Part shown: one piece after another, positions 8,796-18,842 of the stretch | How the letters are laid out: each line of letters begins with the position of its first letter | Position numbering within the stretch: the stretch's first letter is position 1 | From: Shewanella insulae | Lineage (GTDB): Bacteria; Pseudomonadota; Gammaproteobacteria; Enterobacterales; Shewanellaceae | Length of the DNA stretch: 64,000 bases | Assembly (NCBI RefSeq): GCF_009831655.1 | Contig: NZ_WRPA01000008.1 | Location: 124,001 to 188,000 of the forward strand | Direction: 5' to 3' | Made by a program: the position numbers and the translations under genes | The notes under the pieces: model-generated | The model's database searches: none | Told to the model about the DNA's origin: nothing | The model's input: the letters and a program-made list of their open reading frames with translations, nothing else

Positions 8796-10370
8796 TTGGC
8801 GGGCAATAACTTAGATTCCAAGAATAACCATGGAAAAACAATGGCAAATCAAGCGCCTTCCCCGGCGGCGAACCCGCAAAATAAAGTTCCCTTACCCGAT
8901 ACCTTAGTGATCATCTTCTTCGTGGCCCTGGCTGCCATGCTACTGACCTATCTGGTGCCTGTGGGGTCTTTCGAGACCCAGGAGATCCATTATCTTGCCG
9001 ACGGCGTCGAGAAACAGCGCAGTGTGGTCGATCCTAGTTCATTTCGTTATAGCCTGGATGAGGCCGGTGAGCATCTTAAGCAACCGGTCGCCCTGTTTGA
9101 GGGAGGCGGGGGCATAGGTTTCTTTAACTTTGCCTTCGAGGGATTAACCTCGGGTTCCAAGTGGGGCACGGCCATCGGAGTGATCATGTTTATGCTGGTG
9201 ATAGGCGGTGCCTTTGGCATAGTGATGGAAACCGGCACCATAGATAACGGCATCATGAGACTTATTGATAAGACCCAGGGAAACGAGCGACTCTTCATTC
9301 CCGTACTCTTTATCCTGTTCTCCCTCGGTGGCGCCGTGTTTGGGATGGGGGAGGAGGCGATCGCCTTTGCCATCATCATCTGCCCACTCATGATACGTTT
9401 AGGGTTCGATGGCATCACCACTGTGATGGTGACCTATGTGGCGACTCAGGTGGGCTTTGCCAGCTCCTGGATGAACCCCTTCAGTGTGGCGATTGCCCAG
9501 GGCATCGCAGGCATTCCCGTGCTTTCGGGAGCCGGTGTGCGTGGCCTCATGTGGGCGGGCTTCACCCTGATGGGGGTGATCTTTACCATGCGCTACGGCG
9601 CCAGGATCCAGGCCAATCCTCAAAGCTCGCTCTGCTACGAGTCTGACCGGTATTTTCGTGAGCATCATGAGACAAACAAGTTACAGAGCCGTTTTAACCT
9701 CGGCGATATCCTGGTGCTGCTCGCCATCTTGCTAACGGTTATCTGGGTGATCTGGGGCGTTGTTGCTAATGCCTGGTTTATTCCTGAGATCGCCAGCCAG
9801 TTCTTTGCCATGGGGATAGTTGTAGGGATGATAGCGGTGATCTTCAGGCTCAATGGTATGACGCTTAATCGTATGGCGACCAGCTTCAAACAAGGTGCCG
9901 GCACCATGCTCGAGCCCGCCTTGTTGGTTGGTTGCGCCTCGGGGATCTTGCTGCTTCTTGGCGGCGGTAAGCCGGATGAGCCCAGCGTTCTCAACACCTT
10001 ACTCAATAGCGCCGGTAGCCTGATAGGTCAGTTGCCAGCGGTCGCTTCGGCCTGGTTTATGTTGTTGTTTCAGTCGGTATTCAACTTCTTTGTCACCTCG
10101 GGGTCGGGCCAAGCGGCATTGACTATGCCCTTGATGGCGCCTCTTGCCGATATCGTCGGCGTGTCACGTCAGGTGGCTGTGTTGGCCTTTCAGTTGGGGG
10201 ATGGTTTTACTAATGTGCTGGTGCCGACGTCGGCGTCATTGATGGCGACCTTAGGCGTTTGCCGCGTAGACTGGGGCGTGTGGCTCAAGTTTATCTGGCG
10301 TTTCATATTGGTGCTGTTTCTGGTATCGAGCCTTGTGGTGGTTGGCGCTCACTATCTTGGTTTTGCCTAG
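8796..10370 (+). CDS. YfcC-family membrane transporter
   Basis: This inner-membrane carrier of 524 residues belongs to the YfcC/ArgE-type branch of the DcuC superfamily (PF03606). It has a hydrophilic N-terminus, then about 12 membrane segments. Recognisable family stretches are GKPDEPSVLNTLLN-type loops, the FNFFVTSGSGQAALTMPLMAPLAD re-entrant region near 420-445, and GDGFTNVLVPTSASLMATLG near 470-490. Members are annotated as basic amino acid or carboxylate carriers; the substrate here is unknown. TTG at 8796 is chosen because AAGGAGG ends 12 nt upstream; an ATG at 8841 with a poorer site is the alternative. Divergent from a LysR gene that probably controls it. Confidence 0.88.
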   Translation: MAGNNLDSKNNHGKTMANQAPSPAANPQNKVPLPDTLVIIFFVALAAMLLTYLVPVGSFETQEIHYLADGVEKQRSVVDPSSFRYSLDEAGEHLKQPVALFEGGGGIGFFNFAFEGLTSGSKWGTAIGVIMFMLVIGGAFGIVMETGTIDNGIMRLIDKTQGNERLFIPVLFILFSLGGAVFGMGEEAIAFAIIICPLMIRLGFDGITTVMVTYVATQVGFASSWMNPFSVAIAQGIAGIPVLSGAGVRGLMWAGFTLMGVIFTMRYGARIQANPQSSLCYESDRYFREHHETNKLQSRFNLGDILVLLAILLTVIWVIWGVVANAWFIPEIASQFFAMGIVVGMIAVIFRLNGMTLNRMATSFKQGAGTMLEPALLVGCASGILLLLGGGKPDEPSVLNTLLNSAGSLIGQLPAVASAWFMLLFQSVFNFFVTSGSGQAALTMPLMAPLADIVGVSRQVAVLAFQLGDGFTNVLVPTSASLMATLGVCRVDWGVWLKFIWRFILVLFLVSSLVVVGAHYLGFA

Positions 10371-10392
10371 GCGGTTCTGTAGAGTAGACAAT

Positions 10393-10422
10393 AAAAAACG
10401 GCATCCTAGGATGCCGTTTTTT
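10393..10422. terminator. Bidirectional terminator, yfcC-like gene / TonB receptor
   Basis: AAAAAACGGCATCCT and its exact complement form a perfect 15+15 inverted repeat with A- and T-tracts at its ends. It lies between the two convergent genes. Confidence 0.92.
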
Positions 10423-10440
10423 CGTTGAAGCTCGGTAAGA

Positions 10441-13122
10441 TTAGAACTTCACTTCACCTTCTAGGAACCACTCACGACCACGTGCGTTGTATACTGAACG
10501 CTGGTAGTGAGGCCATGAAGTTGCTGTTGGGTCGAAGTTTGGACCTGCATCGAACAGGTTAACTACGCCCGCTTTCACCTTGATTGCATCTGTGATGTTG
10601 TAGCCAGCAGTCAGGTTCCACTTAGTCTGTGATGCTACTTCGTGTGCACTTTCGTCGAAGTCTTCGCCACCAGATGCTTTGAATGACTTGTACTGCATAC
10701 CGTGCATACGCGCAGTATGGTAAGCACCTAAGGTCGCTTCGAAGTCATCGATGTACCAACCCAATACTAGGTTAGCGCGGTACTGTGGCAGACCACCGTT
10801 ATCGATATCATCTTCAACTGGATCCGTTGGAGCTAGTTGATATTCAGACAACAGGATGTAAGTACCGTTGAAGTTAAGCTTCAGGTCACCCATGTTGTCC
10901 ATATCCCAAGTGTAACCAGCAGTGATATCTAAACCACGTACTTTCTGGAATGCCAGGTTCTGCGCAACGGCGTTCACGTGAGTGATGGTGCCTTCTGCAT
11001 CACGAGTCAGCATGTTTTCATACTGTTCGTACTCACGAGCGGCCTTGCTAGCGCTGATGTCGCTAACCATGTCATCCAGTTTCCACTCCCAAAGGTCGAA
11101 CGACGCGTTGAGTGAATCACCGCCCCATACTGCACCAATGTTAGCCGTGTAACCGGTTTCGGCTTCCAGATCTTTGTTGGCACCGGTAGTGCTGTCGATG
11201 TGAAGCTCGTTACAGATCTCGTTGATACGTGGATCAGCATTTGGCTCACTTGGTGTGCCACCCAGCGCTTGACACTGTTTGAAGTCGATAACAGTTGCGA
11301 AGCCCTTAGTCGCATCGCCATATACGCGGTGCATGTCTGGCGCACGGAATACTGAGCTGATAGAACCACGAACCAATAGCTCGTTCAGTGGACGGTATTC
11401 TACAGTCAGCTGTGGAGACAGGTTGCCACCGAAATCTTCGTAGCGGTCATAACGAAGTGCCGCATCAACGGTCAATACATCAAGTACTGGTAGGCTGATT
11501 TCGGCATAGGTTGCCCAGTAAGAACGCTCACCGGCACCCGAAGAACCACCTGTGGTCAGGATGGCACCTTTCTTAGATTCCGAGTCAGTGTTTGTTTCAT
11601 AGTCTTGCTCTGTGTACTCGGCACCAAATGCAAACTGTGCATCGCCAGCTGGCATCTCGAACGCCATACCAGAGATGTTAGCCTGAACGTTTTTCTGTGT
11701 TGATTGCGCACGCTCAAATGGAGAGTAGGCTACAGATTCAACGTCTTCTGCAGTCATGTTCTTCAGCAGAGAGTTACCGTTTTCACCCGCTGTGATGTAG
11801 TCGAACATGCCACCAACGGTTGCGTAACCGCTGCGGAATACGTCTACATTGGTACGGCCGTAGTTAACTGAAGCATCCCAGCTGTACTCATCAGCCAGTG
11901 TGCCTTCAAGACCTGCGGTGAAGAAGTAGTTACGTGTCTTGGTCTCGCCAGCGCGGTTACCAAACTCGTGTAGACGACGTACATAGTAGTACTCACCATC
12001 GGTCGCATTGGCGAAGTCGCCACCTAGGGCTGTAGCCTTGTTGGTGAAGGTCTTGCTGAGGTCACCAGCAGATACAGTGACATTGCTACCATCGACTGTA
12101 ACATCGTAGTCATTGATTGCCATTGGCTCGATGTTAGTGGTTGATTTTGCTTCGGCAAAGTCAAGACGACCAACCAGGCTAATGTTATCAGACAGCTCAT
12201 AGTTGAAGTTAGTCGAGCTGATGAAGCGAGAGTTAGCAGGCTGTAGATCGCGCCACTCTGAACGGTCGAAACCACAGATGCTACGAGCAGCGTCCCAGAA
12301 GAAGCCGCCAGCGGTACACTCTTCAGCTGTTAAAACGCGAGCGCCTGAGCCATTACCTGCGATGCGAGCACCGTATGAACTGTACTGTGAATAAGGGCTG
12401 TAAGGCACTTTGTCAGTGTGCAGACCGAAGTTTTCACGATCCGTTGCCTTAAGCTGTTGGTTGTCGGTAAATTCGATGAAAGTCGAGACGTTACCGCGAT
12501 CAGATGAGGCACCTAAAGAAAGCGCGATACGGTCGCTTCCGCCGCCACCGTTAGTGGTATCACCGTGACGGTACTTAAGTGCAACACCTTCGAAGTCTTT
12601 CTTCAGGATAATGTTGATCACACCACCTACGGCATCGGCACCATAGATTGCTGAACCACCAGACTGCAGTACTTCGATACGTTGTACTGCTTCCATTGGT
12701 AGGTTTGCGGTATCAACGAAGTTATCGGTGCCACCAGACGGCTTAGGGTACTGGTTTAGACGCTTGCCATTGATCAGTGTCAGTGTACGGTTTGCCCCCG
12801 CACCACGTAGGCTGATAGAAGAGGCGGCAGGTGTGAAACCATGAACCGATTGAGTTGTCATCGCACTCGTGGTTGAAGTAAGACTTTCTAACGCGTCTTG
12901 AATGTTAGTGAAGCCCTGCTTAGCCATGTCTTCTGCGCTCATGACGGTAACAGGTGTAGCCGTTTCCATATCGGTACGTTTAATACGTGAACCTGTTACT
13001 TGAATACGTTCTACGCTGTCTTCGTCTGCTGCATAAACGGCTGGTGCGCTTAATGCTGCCGTAGCGGCACCACTAATTAATGCGAAACGGACAGCTTTAG
13101 CCAATATAGAATTAGGCTGCAT
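10441..13122 (-). CDS. TonB-dependent outer-membrane receptor
   Basis: This 893-residue outer-membrane importer begins with a signal peptide (about 1-32, cleavage near AVYAAD). The TonB box region is VERIQVTGSRIKR, the plug domain (about 45-170) has TPVTVMSAEDMAKQGF and GADAVGGVINIILKK, and a large beta-barrel ends in the aromatic residue F as required for barrel assembly. Extracellular-loop cysteine pairs (for example C...WDAARSIC and FKQC...NEIC) resemble those in Shewanella and other marine receptors used for oligosaccharides or peptides. The ligand cannot be told from sequence, and no degradation genes are adjacent. It is monocistronic, with its own terminator and a long AT-rich upstream region. 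Confidence 0.93.
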   Translation of the reverse strand: MQPNSILAKAVRFALISGAATAALSAPAVYAADEDSVERIQVTGSRIKRTDMETATPVTVMSAEDMAKQGFTNIQDALESLTSTTSAMTTQSVHGFTPAASSISLRGAGANRTLTLINGKRLNQYPKPSGGTDNFVDTANLPMEAVQRIEVLQSGGSAIYGADAVGGVINIILKKDFEGVALKYRHGDTTNGGGGSDRIALSLGASSDRGNVSTFIEFTDNQQLKATDRENFGLHTDKVPYSPYSQYSSYGARIAGNGSGARVLTAEECTAGGFFWDAARSICGFDRSEWRDLQPANSRFISSTNFNYELSDNISLVGRLDFAEAKSTTNIEPMAINDYDVTVDGSNVTVSAGDLSKTFTNKATALGGDFANATDGEYYYVRRLHEFGNRAGETKTRNYFFTAGLEGTLADEYSWDASVNYGRTNVDVFRSGYATVGGMFDYITAGENGNSLLKNMTAEDVESVAYSPFERAQSTQKNVQANISGMAFEMPAGDAQFAFGAEYTEQDYETNTDSESKKGAILTTGGSSGAGERSYWATYAEISLPVLDVLTVDAALRYDRYEDFGGNLSPQLTVEYRPLNELLVRGSISSVFRAPDMHRVYGDATKGFATVIDFKQCQALGGTPSEPNADPRINEICNELHIDSTTGANKDLEAETGYTANIGAVWGGDSLNASFDLWEWKLDDMVSDISASKAAREYEQYENMLTRDAEGTITHVNAVAQNLAFQKVRGLDITAGYTWDMDNMGDLKLNFNGTYILLSEYQLAPTDPVEDDIDNGGLPQYRANLVLGWYIDDFEATLGAYHTARMHGMQYKSFKASGGEDFDESAHEVASQTKWNLTAGYNITDAIKVKAGVVNLFDAGPNFDPTATSWPHYQRSVYNARGREWFLEGEVKF

Positions 13123-13942
13123 TGTGTTTCTCCCTGAGACTTATTTTAATTTTTGATTTACACACTTATAGGTTGATCGCTTTATATTCGATCTAAGTGT
13201 CGATCTTTATTTAGTAAAAACTTTTCAAATATTTACTTATATTGATAAATCTTTACCTCGTGCTCGATATAATCATAGAGAGATAACAACTGCAACATGG
13301 CAGCTACAGCCGATACGCTTGCTTAAGTATTTGGTGTTTTATCCTTTTATTAACAATTAATGCACAACTAATGGTGTTGCTTGGTGGTATTTTGAGCTGT
13401 TTATTTCAAATCGCTTTCAGTTGTTATACATTTGGGTTGATTGTGTTTATTTTGTTGTTTTATATGGGTACCTTTGTTTTCGCGCTATTTCTAAAAATGA
13501 TTTGAATTGTTTTTTAGTTGTGTTGTTTGTTATTTGAAAAAAATACAAAAAATATGAAAAATATTGTGGAAATGATTTGTTTGTGACCAAAATCACTTTT
13601 GATTTAACCTGGCTCTATGTTGTCTAATTGTTAATTTGCCTGGCGTTTACACCAAATATCTAATACAAAGGTGTGGTGTTTTATAAATTCATGCTCTGTT
13701 ATTGGCCAGTTTTAACTCTTACATATTAAGTTAGAGTATCTCGTTTGTTATATCTGTGTTGCATCAACTTGATGTGAAGCGTTTAAAATCGCAATGTCGA
13801 AGGTGAACTGGAAATGCTTGGCGGCTTGGTTGATCTGTGACTATTGGTTGGCAAGCTGCCTATCTCCTTAAGCAGAGACTTATTCCTTTCCCCTTAGCGT
13901 GCTTAAGGCATCTGTACATGAGCAGTGGCATTCAATTGAGGG
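13123..13942. other. AT-rich intergenic region upstream of the TonB receptor
   Basis: About 820 bp with no plausible ORF. It is strongly AT-rich, particularly 13320-13720, with many T-tracts. It holds the receptor promoter and possibly H-NS-type silencing DNA (inference). I did not find a clear operator or sRNA. Confidence 0.45.
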
Positions 13943-13974
13943 AAAAGCGCAGGCTACATAGCTGAGTAGCCTGC
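13943..13974 (-). terminator. Probable terminator of the methyltransferase gene
   Basis: A 9-bp stem (GCAGGCTAC at 13949-13957 with GTAGCCTGC at 13966-13974) closes over an 8-nt loop and is followed on the minus strand by GCTTTTCC. It lies 51 bp past the stop of the methyltransferase gene. Confidence 0.65.
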
Positions 13975-14025
13975 AGAGAGACAGGTATTCGCAGGTTTAA
14001 GGGGCGTTATATGTAGCGGTTTGGT

Positions 14026-15093
14026 TTAGGGCTTGCGACGACAGCGCAGCAGGGTATGTCCTAAGCCTATGTCATCAATATCCTCATCCACATAGAGTCC
14101 TGCCGATGAGATGAGTTTAAGCAGGTCTTTGGAGTGATACATACGGCTATTACCGTTGGCCATGGCGGTGAAGTAGAGCGAGGTGGCATTGACGCAATAG
14201 GCGCCTGCTTCACAAGGTTGCCTGTCCCAGAAGGTCTCTAAGATACAGAGTTCGCTATGAGGTGCCATGTTGGCGGCGGCCAGTTTTAGAATGGTCAGTA
14301 TCTGATCCTGGGAGAAACAATCTAAGAACTGACTCATCCAGTAAAGGTCACCCCCCTCATAGAAAGGCGTATCAGTCTTTAATAGGTCGCATTCGAAGCC
14401 ATGGATACGTTCACTCAAACCATTGGCTCTGGCATTTTCCATGGCTACCTCGAGTTGACCGGGTAGATCCATAATGGTGACCTGTACATCGGCATCGTAG
14501 CGGGTACAGGCGAGCGCCCATTTTCCCGTGTTGCCGCCGATATCCACCAGCGTTTTCGGCTCGGCCTTAAAGATCAGTGGCAGCACAGTGCCAAAGGCGT
14601 GATCCGAATAGAAGTGATCGAACTCGAACCAGCTCTGCTTGGCAGCCGGTGGCAGCTGGCTTAAACCGGGATAGATGGTTTGCCAATCGCCAAACACCTT
14701 AAGTCCACTGGCTTCGCCACTCTCCAACGCCTTGTCGAGTTCGAACATCCCTTGATAACAAACGTCATGATTGAAGTTCAGGTTGACTCTGGACATCTCA
14801 TCGTGAAGCAAGAAGTGACCTATCTTGTCCAGATGATAGCCTTGGCTATCTTGCCAGACGAGCCCCATACTGAGCGCCATATCTAGCAGGACGCCGACGC
14901 CATAGTCTGAAATCTGTCCTTGGTTGGTTAGCTGCGCTCGGCTCACCCCTGGTTCAGCTTCAATTTGAGCCAGTAGATCGAACTTCAGCAGACAACGGGC
15001 AACTTGAAAGGTTATAGGGGCAAAAGCGATTTTTTGTGCTTCAAATTTGGCATCAAATGCCGAGATCTGTTTCGGCGATTGGTAAAAGTCCAT
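14026..15093 (-). CDS. SAM-dependent methyltransferase, O-methyltransferase family 2 type
   Basis: The protein has 355 residues. A helical dimerisation domain (about 1-105, containing the FDLLAQIEAEPGVSRAQLT winged helix) precedes a Rossmann methyltransferase domain with SAM motif I LVDIGGNTGKWALA near 187-200 and the acidic ribose-binding segment TIMDLPGQLEVA. This matches the fold of plant and polyketide O-methyltransferases. The position normally holding the catalytic His (LHDW motif) reads QFLDCF, so the His base is absent and the reaction may not be a standard O-methylation. The gene is divergent from a TetR gene 257 bp away, which may regulate it. The substrate is unknown. Confidence 0.85.
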   Translation of the reverse strand: MDFYQSPKQISAFDAKFEAQKIAFAPITFQVARCLLKFDLLAQIEAEPGVSRAQLTNQGQISDYGVGVLLDMALSMGLVWQDSQGYHLDKIGHFLLHDEMSRVNLNFNHDVCYQGMFELDKALESGEASGLKVFGDWQTIYPGLSQLPPAAKQSWFEFDHFYSDHAFGTVLPLIFKAEPKTLVDIGGNTGKWALACTRYDADVQVTIMDLPGQLEVAMENARANGLSERIHGFECDLLKTDTPFYEGGDLYWMSQFLDCFSQDQILTILKLAAANMAPHSELCILETFWDRQPCEAGAYCVNATSLYFTAMANGNSRMYHSKDLLKLISSAGLYVDEDIDDIGLGHTLLRCRRKP

Positions 15094-15350
15094 CCGAGTC
15101 CTGGAGCTGGTGTGATTGAAATGCCTGTCACTTTAGCCCGATCCCACACTGAGAACATCAAGTCTGTGTCGAATTATCGACTTGGCTCGCGAAAACAACC
15201 AAAGGCTAGCTGAAAATATCTAGGATACAAGGCGTTAATAACTGTCTTGGGGCTTGCGTCGATAAGACTCCACATTAGGTCGCGAGCGAGTCAGGTGTTA
15301 ACATGGCCTGAGTGCAGTAGCCGATGGCCTGGATCGAAAAGGATAGATAA

Positions 15351-16007
15351 ATGCAGCAACCTCTTAGTTACGTTGGACGTATCACCCACAGGGCCGATGG
15401 CGAGGCGCGACGTGTGGCTATCTTAGAGGCAACCCTAAGGCTGATAGTTAAAGAGGGGGTGCGTGGGGTTCGTCATCGCGCCGTAGCCACAGAGGCGCAG
15501 GTACCGCTTGCCTCGACAACCTATTACTTTAAAGATATCAAAGATCTGATCAGCGATGCCTTAACTTATTTTGCCGAGAAGACCCTGTGGATGAACAATA
15601 CGCTCGAGCAGAAGAGTTTCCAGCTGCTCGAGATGCTAGAGGCTGACAGCGAGTTAATCGTCCCGGACAAGGTGGCGGCTCACCTGACAGATTTTCTCTG
15701 CGAGCATATTCAGACCCAGGTGAATCACAGAGACGATCGCATTCTAGAGGTGGCGTTTCATGAAGAGGCGCTGCGTAACCCAGCGCTCGCCGAGGCGATT
15801 CAGCTACTGGACAATGGTTTTATTCAGACTATCGAGCAGTTTTTCGTGGCCTTAGGCTCAAATACGGCCAATGCCGACGCCCATCAACTCTTAGGGCTCA
15901 TTCGTTGGGTGGAGTATCAGAGTGTAATAAGCGGTGAGCTGGACAGCGACTTTTTGCAACAGACGGTTGGTGCCTGTATCGACAAGATCCTACGCGTCAT
16001 AAAATAA
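15351..16007 (+). CDS. TetR-family transcriptional regulator
   Basis: The protein has 218 residues. The N-terminal helix-turn-helix (about 18-68) has ILEATLRLIVKEGVRGVRHRAVATEAQVPLASTTYYFKDIKDLI, typical of TetR proteins, followed by an all-helical ligand domain that I cannot assign to an inducer. It begins at ATG 15351 after AAGGATAG-type sequence. It is divergent from the methyltransferase gene and ends in a clear terminator, so it is a single-gene unit. Local autoregulation and control of the methyltransferase are inference. Confidence 0.92.
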   Translation: MQQPLSYVGRITHRADGEARRVAILEATLRLIVKEGVRGVRHRAVATEAQVPLASTTYYFKDIKDLISDALTYFAEKTLWMNNTLEQKSFQLLEMLEADSELIVPDKVAAHLTDFLCEHIQTQVNHRDDRILEVAFHEEALRNPALAEAIQLLDNGFIQTIEQFFVALGSNTANADAHQLLGLIRWVEYQSVISGELDSDFLQQTVGACIDKILRVIK

Positions 16008-16038
16008 GCCCCGATAGCTAGCAAAAACTATCGGGGGC
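16008..16038. terminator. Terminator between tetR and cysK
   Basis: GCCCCGATAG (16008-16017) pairs with CTATCGGGGGC (16028-16038), a strong GC stem with one bulge. The genes are convergent, so it may act on both. The T-run after the stem is poor in the plus direction. Confidence 0.7.
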
Positions 16039-16072
16039 TTGAGTCAGTTAACGCGCCGGATGAGGGCGAGTC

Positions 16073-17041
16073 TTACTGTACGTTTTCCGCGTCGCCAAAT
16101 TGCCCTTGGAAGAGCACAGAAGATAGGTAACGCTCTGCTGCTGATGGCAGTATCACTACAATATTCTTGCCTTCAAACTCTGGCAGCTCGGCGATACGAT
16201 TTGCCGCAACAACTGCCGCACCCGAAGAGATCCCCACCAGGATACCTTCCTCTTTCATCAGGCGCTGGGCCATCTCGATCGATTCTTCGTTGGTCACGGC
16301 TTCTACGCGGTCGACCACTTCGAGATCCAGGTTACCCGGGATAAAGCCTGCGCCGATACCTTGGATCTTATGTGGACCTGGCTGTACGGGTTGACCGGCA
16401 AGGGTCTGGCCAATGACAGGAGAGTCTGCAGGTTCAACGGCTACCGAGGTGATCGCCTTGCCCTGGGTCTGCTTGATGTAACGGCTCACACCTGTAATGG
16501 TGCCGCCTGTGCCCACACCGGCAACAACCACATCGACTTCACCGTCTGTGTCGTTCCAGATCTCAGGACCTGTGGTCTTCTCGTGGATCTCTGGGTTTGC
16601 TGGATTATCGAATTGACCCAAGATCAGGTATTTTTCTGGCGCAGATTGACGCAGCTCTTCTGCCTTATCGATGGCGCCCTTCATGCCCTTGGCACCCTCG
16701 GTCAGCACAAGATTTGCTCCCAAAGCCTTAAGTAGCTTGCGACGCTCGAGGCTCATGGTATTCGGCATGGTCAGGGTTAACTTATAACCACGGGCCGCCG
16801 CGACATAGGCCAGTGCGATACCTGTGTTGCCGGAAGTCGGTTCGATGAGTTCTTTGTCTTTAGTGAGCAAGCCCTTCTTTTCGGCGTCCCAAATCATATT
16901 CGCGCCGATACGACACTTTACACTAAAGCTAGGGTTACGAGCCTCAACCTTGGCGAGCACATTTCCCTTGCTGACGCGATTTAGACGAACAAGAGGTGTA
17001 TTACCTATGGTATATGAATTGTCTTCGAAAATTTTACTCAT
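16073..17041 (-). CDS. cysK: Cysteine synthase A (O-acetylserine sulfhydrylase)
   Basis: This PLP enzyme makes L-cysteine from O-acetylserine and sulfide in the cytoplasm. The 322 residues match the family length. The PLP lysine is K42 in [15 protein letters not shown], the substrate loop is PTSGNTG (about 69-75), the phosphate-binding glycine loop is [10 protein letters not shown] (about 176-185), and [10 protein letters not shown] (about 267-276) is intact. cysZ, another sulfur-assimilation gene, lies about 1.8 kb away on the same strand, separated by an RDD gene on the other. CysB control is likely from knowledge of the family, but I could not mark a site. Confidence 0.97.
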   Translation of the reverse strand: MSKIFEDNSYTIGNTPLVRLNRVSKGNVLAKVEARNPSFSVKCRIGANMIWDAEKKGLLTKDKELIEPTSGNTGIALAYVAAARGYKLTLTMPNTMSLERRKLLKALGANLVLTEGAKGMKGAIDKAEELRQSAPEKYLILGQFDNPANPEIHEKTTGPEIWNDTDGEVDVVVAGVGTGGTITGVSRYIKQTQGKAITSVAVEPADSPVIGQTLAGQPVQPGPHKIQGIGAGFIPGNLDLEVVDRVEAVTNEESIEMAQRLMKEEGILVGISSGAAVVAANRIAELPEFEGKNIVVILPSAAERYLSSVLFQGQFGDAENVQ

Positions 17042-17265
17042 GGATTACTTGCTCCTTTATGTATACAGCTAAATCATAGTGTGGTTTGGACGCATTAGAA
17101 ATGATAGTTTCATCTTCGTTATTCTTTTCTGTTATAAAAGCTGTCACTTATATCATAATTACATCGCTAAGGGGGCTGGTCTAATGGGGATCCTATTGAT
17201 AACTTAGCAAAATGTATCAAACCCGCTAGCAAAAATAATCAGAATAATTCGCAGGGAGCAGATGT

Positions 17266-18633
17266 GTGAGCAGCATTAACGATAGGATAGGGGACTCGGT
17301 GAATGTGCCGAGCACAGAGCATCAATCTGCGAACCCTAAATCATCTGAAAAAACGCAGGAATCTAAGAGCCAATCGGCTAATACCAAAGGCTCAAAGATC
17401 AAAGAGCCTAAAACGAAAGGCTCTAAGACTAAAGATCCCAAAACAATGGTCACTCCCTTTGCCTTTCATGTGGCGCCAGAGCTGCTCTATACCCCGCTGG
17501 CTTCACCGCTTAAGCGTGGCCTGGCTATGTTGATCGATGGTTTACTGATTAGCGTGCTGGCGGAGCAGGCCGGCGCACTGTTCATTCTTCTCGTCGGTTT
17601 AACCCTGGTGATTGAGCGTCGTAGCCATCAATTGGGCAAGGCGCTGAAATGGGGGCTCTATCTCGCCATGCTCTTGATGACTATCTGGGTCACCAGCGAC
17701 AACATCATCTCTTACGGCGAAGCGGATAAAGACAGGGAGGGGGATAAATTGGCGCAGACCACAAATCAGCAAGCTGAGTCCCTGAATGCACTGAAGGTCA
17801 TGCCGCAGATCTTAGCCCTTAGCCTGTGTGAGGAGGCAAGCTGCGCCGAAGAGAAGTTAACTAAGCTGCTTGGTGCGCTGGACAGCTTAAAGGTAAGCGA
17901 TAAGGAGAAGGTGACGCTGGCATCTCAGTTGATCGACGAGCTGTCTCTGCCGAGCCAGGAAAAACAAGTACTGATGCAGCGCTTAAACCAGGCCTATCCC
18001 AATGTCTACGCTGTGAAGCAAGGCAGGGTAAAGCAAGACGCACTGAAGCCAGACGCACTGAAGCAAGAAACGGTGGAGCAAGAGGTGGGCGAGACAAGCC
18101 CGGCGCTTAAGGCGTCGCTCAATGAGGGTGAAGCCGCGCTGGATCAGCAAGTGAGCAAGGTTGCCGAGCCAGGTCAGCAAGGCACAAGCGATGAGCCCGC
18201 AGCATTAGTCATTGACCCGGATGATTTAGATGAGGAGGAAGATGAGCCTTCGCCCTACAGCCTACTCGAGTGGGCCAAAGGCATACTGAACGATCTGGGG
18301 CTGGGCTTTGGCTGGGCCGCCTTCTACTTTACCATCTTTACCGCCTGGTTCGATGGCCAGACGCTGGGTAAGAAACTGCTCAACATTCGTGTGGTGCCGC
18401 TGGACGCATCATCTATCTCGCTGTGGGATGCCTTTGGACGATATGGCGGCTATGGCGCCGGTTTCGCCACAGGTCTACTCGGGTTCCTGCAGATATATTG
18501 GGATGCCAATCGTCAGGCGATTCAAGATAAGATCTCCGAGACAGTGGTGATCGACCTCTCTAAACCCAGAGAACTGCCCAAAGAGATGCCCAAAGAACTG
18601 CCTAGTGAGGAACCCGCCAAGGGCATTGTATAG
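17266..18633 (+). CDS. RDD-family membrane protein with an internal acidic insertion
   Basis: The protein has 455 residues and starts at GTG 17266 with AGGGAG 7 nt upstream. The N-terminal 60 residues are hydrophilic and carry K/S/T-rich imperfect repeats (KGSKIKEPKTKGSKTKDPKT). Residues about 75-145 form the first RDD helix pair (SPLKRGLAMLIDGLL has the R-D pattern). About 190 charged residues follow, with small repeats (LKPDALKQE) and an acidic run DDLDEEEDEP. The second half of the RDD domain comes near 345-430, with FDGQTLGKKLLNIRVVPLD and a final RQAIQDKISETVVID. RDD proteins are integral membrane proteins of mostly unknown role, some linked to ion exchange. The insertion is unusual. Confidence 0.85.
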   Translation: MSSINDRIGDSVNVPSTEHQSANPKSSEKTQESKSQSANTKGSKIKEPKTKGSKTKDPKTMVTPFAFHVAPELLYTPLASPLKRGLAMLIDGLLISVLAEQAGALFILLVGLTLVIERRSHQLGKALKWGLYLAMLLMTIWVTSDNIISYGEADKDREGDKLAQTTNQQAESLNALKVMPQILALSLCEEASCAEEKLTKLLGALDSLKVSDKEKVTLASQLIDELSLPSQEKQVLMQRLNQAYPNVYAVKQGRVKQDALKPDALKQETVEQEVGETSPALKASLNEGEAALDQQVSKVAEPGQQGTSDEPAALVIDPDDLDEEEDEPSPYSLLEWAKGILNDLGLGFGWAAFYFTIFTAWFDGQTLGKKLLNIRVVPLDASSISLWDAFGRYGGYGAGFATGLLGFLQIYWDANRQAIQDKISETVVIDLSKPRELPKEMPKELPSEEPAKGIV

Positions 18634-18750
18634 CTAGCGGTTTAGATAACGCCTTAAGCGAGGCCTTACTCAAAAATCCTAATTGAGGCCGGTGATGGTT
18701 GGTGTCGCTCTATGGAGAGTTCTGGCACTTGAGTCGAGCTAAGCCATTAA

Positions 18751-18774
18751 AAAGGCCTGCAGATGCAGGCCTTT
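18751..18774. terminator. Bidirectional terminator, RDD gene / cysZ
   Basis: AAAGGCCTGC pairs exactly with GCAGGCCTTT over an AGAT loop, flanked by A- and T-rich DNA, between two convergent genes. Confidence 0.85.
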
Positions 18775-18842
18775 GTTATTTTGGTTATTCCTATTTAGTC
18801 ATTCCGATTTAGGCATTCCCTTTAAAGCATTGTCGCTCAATA

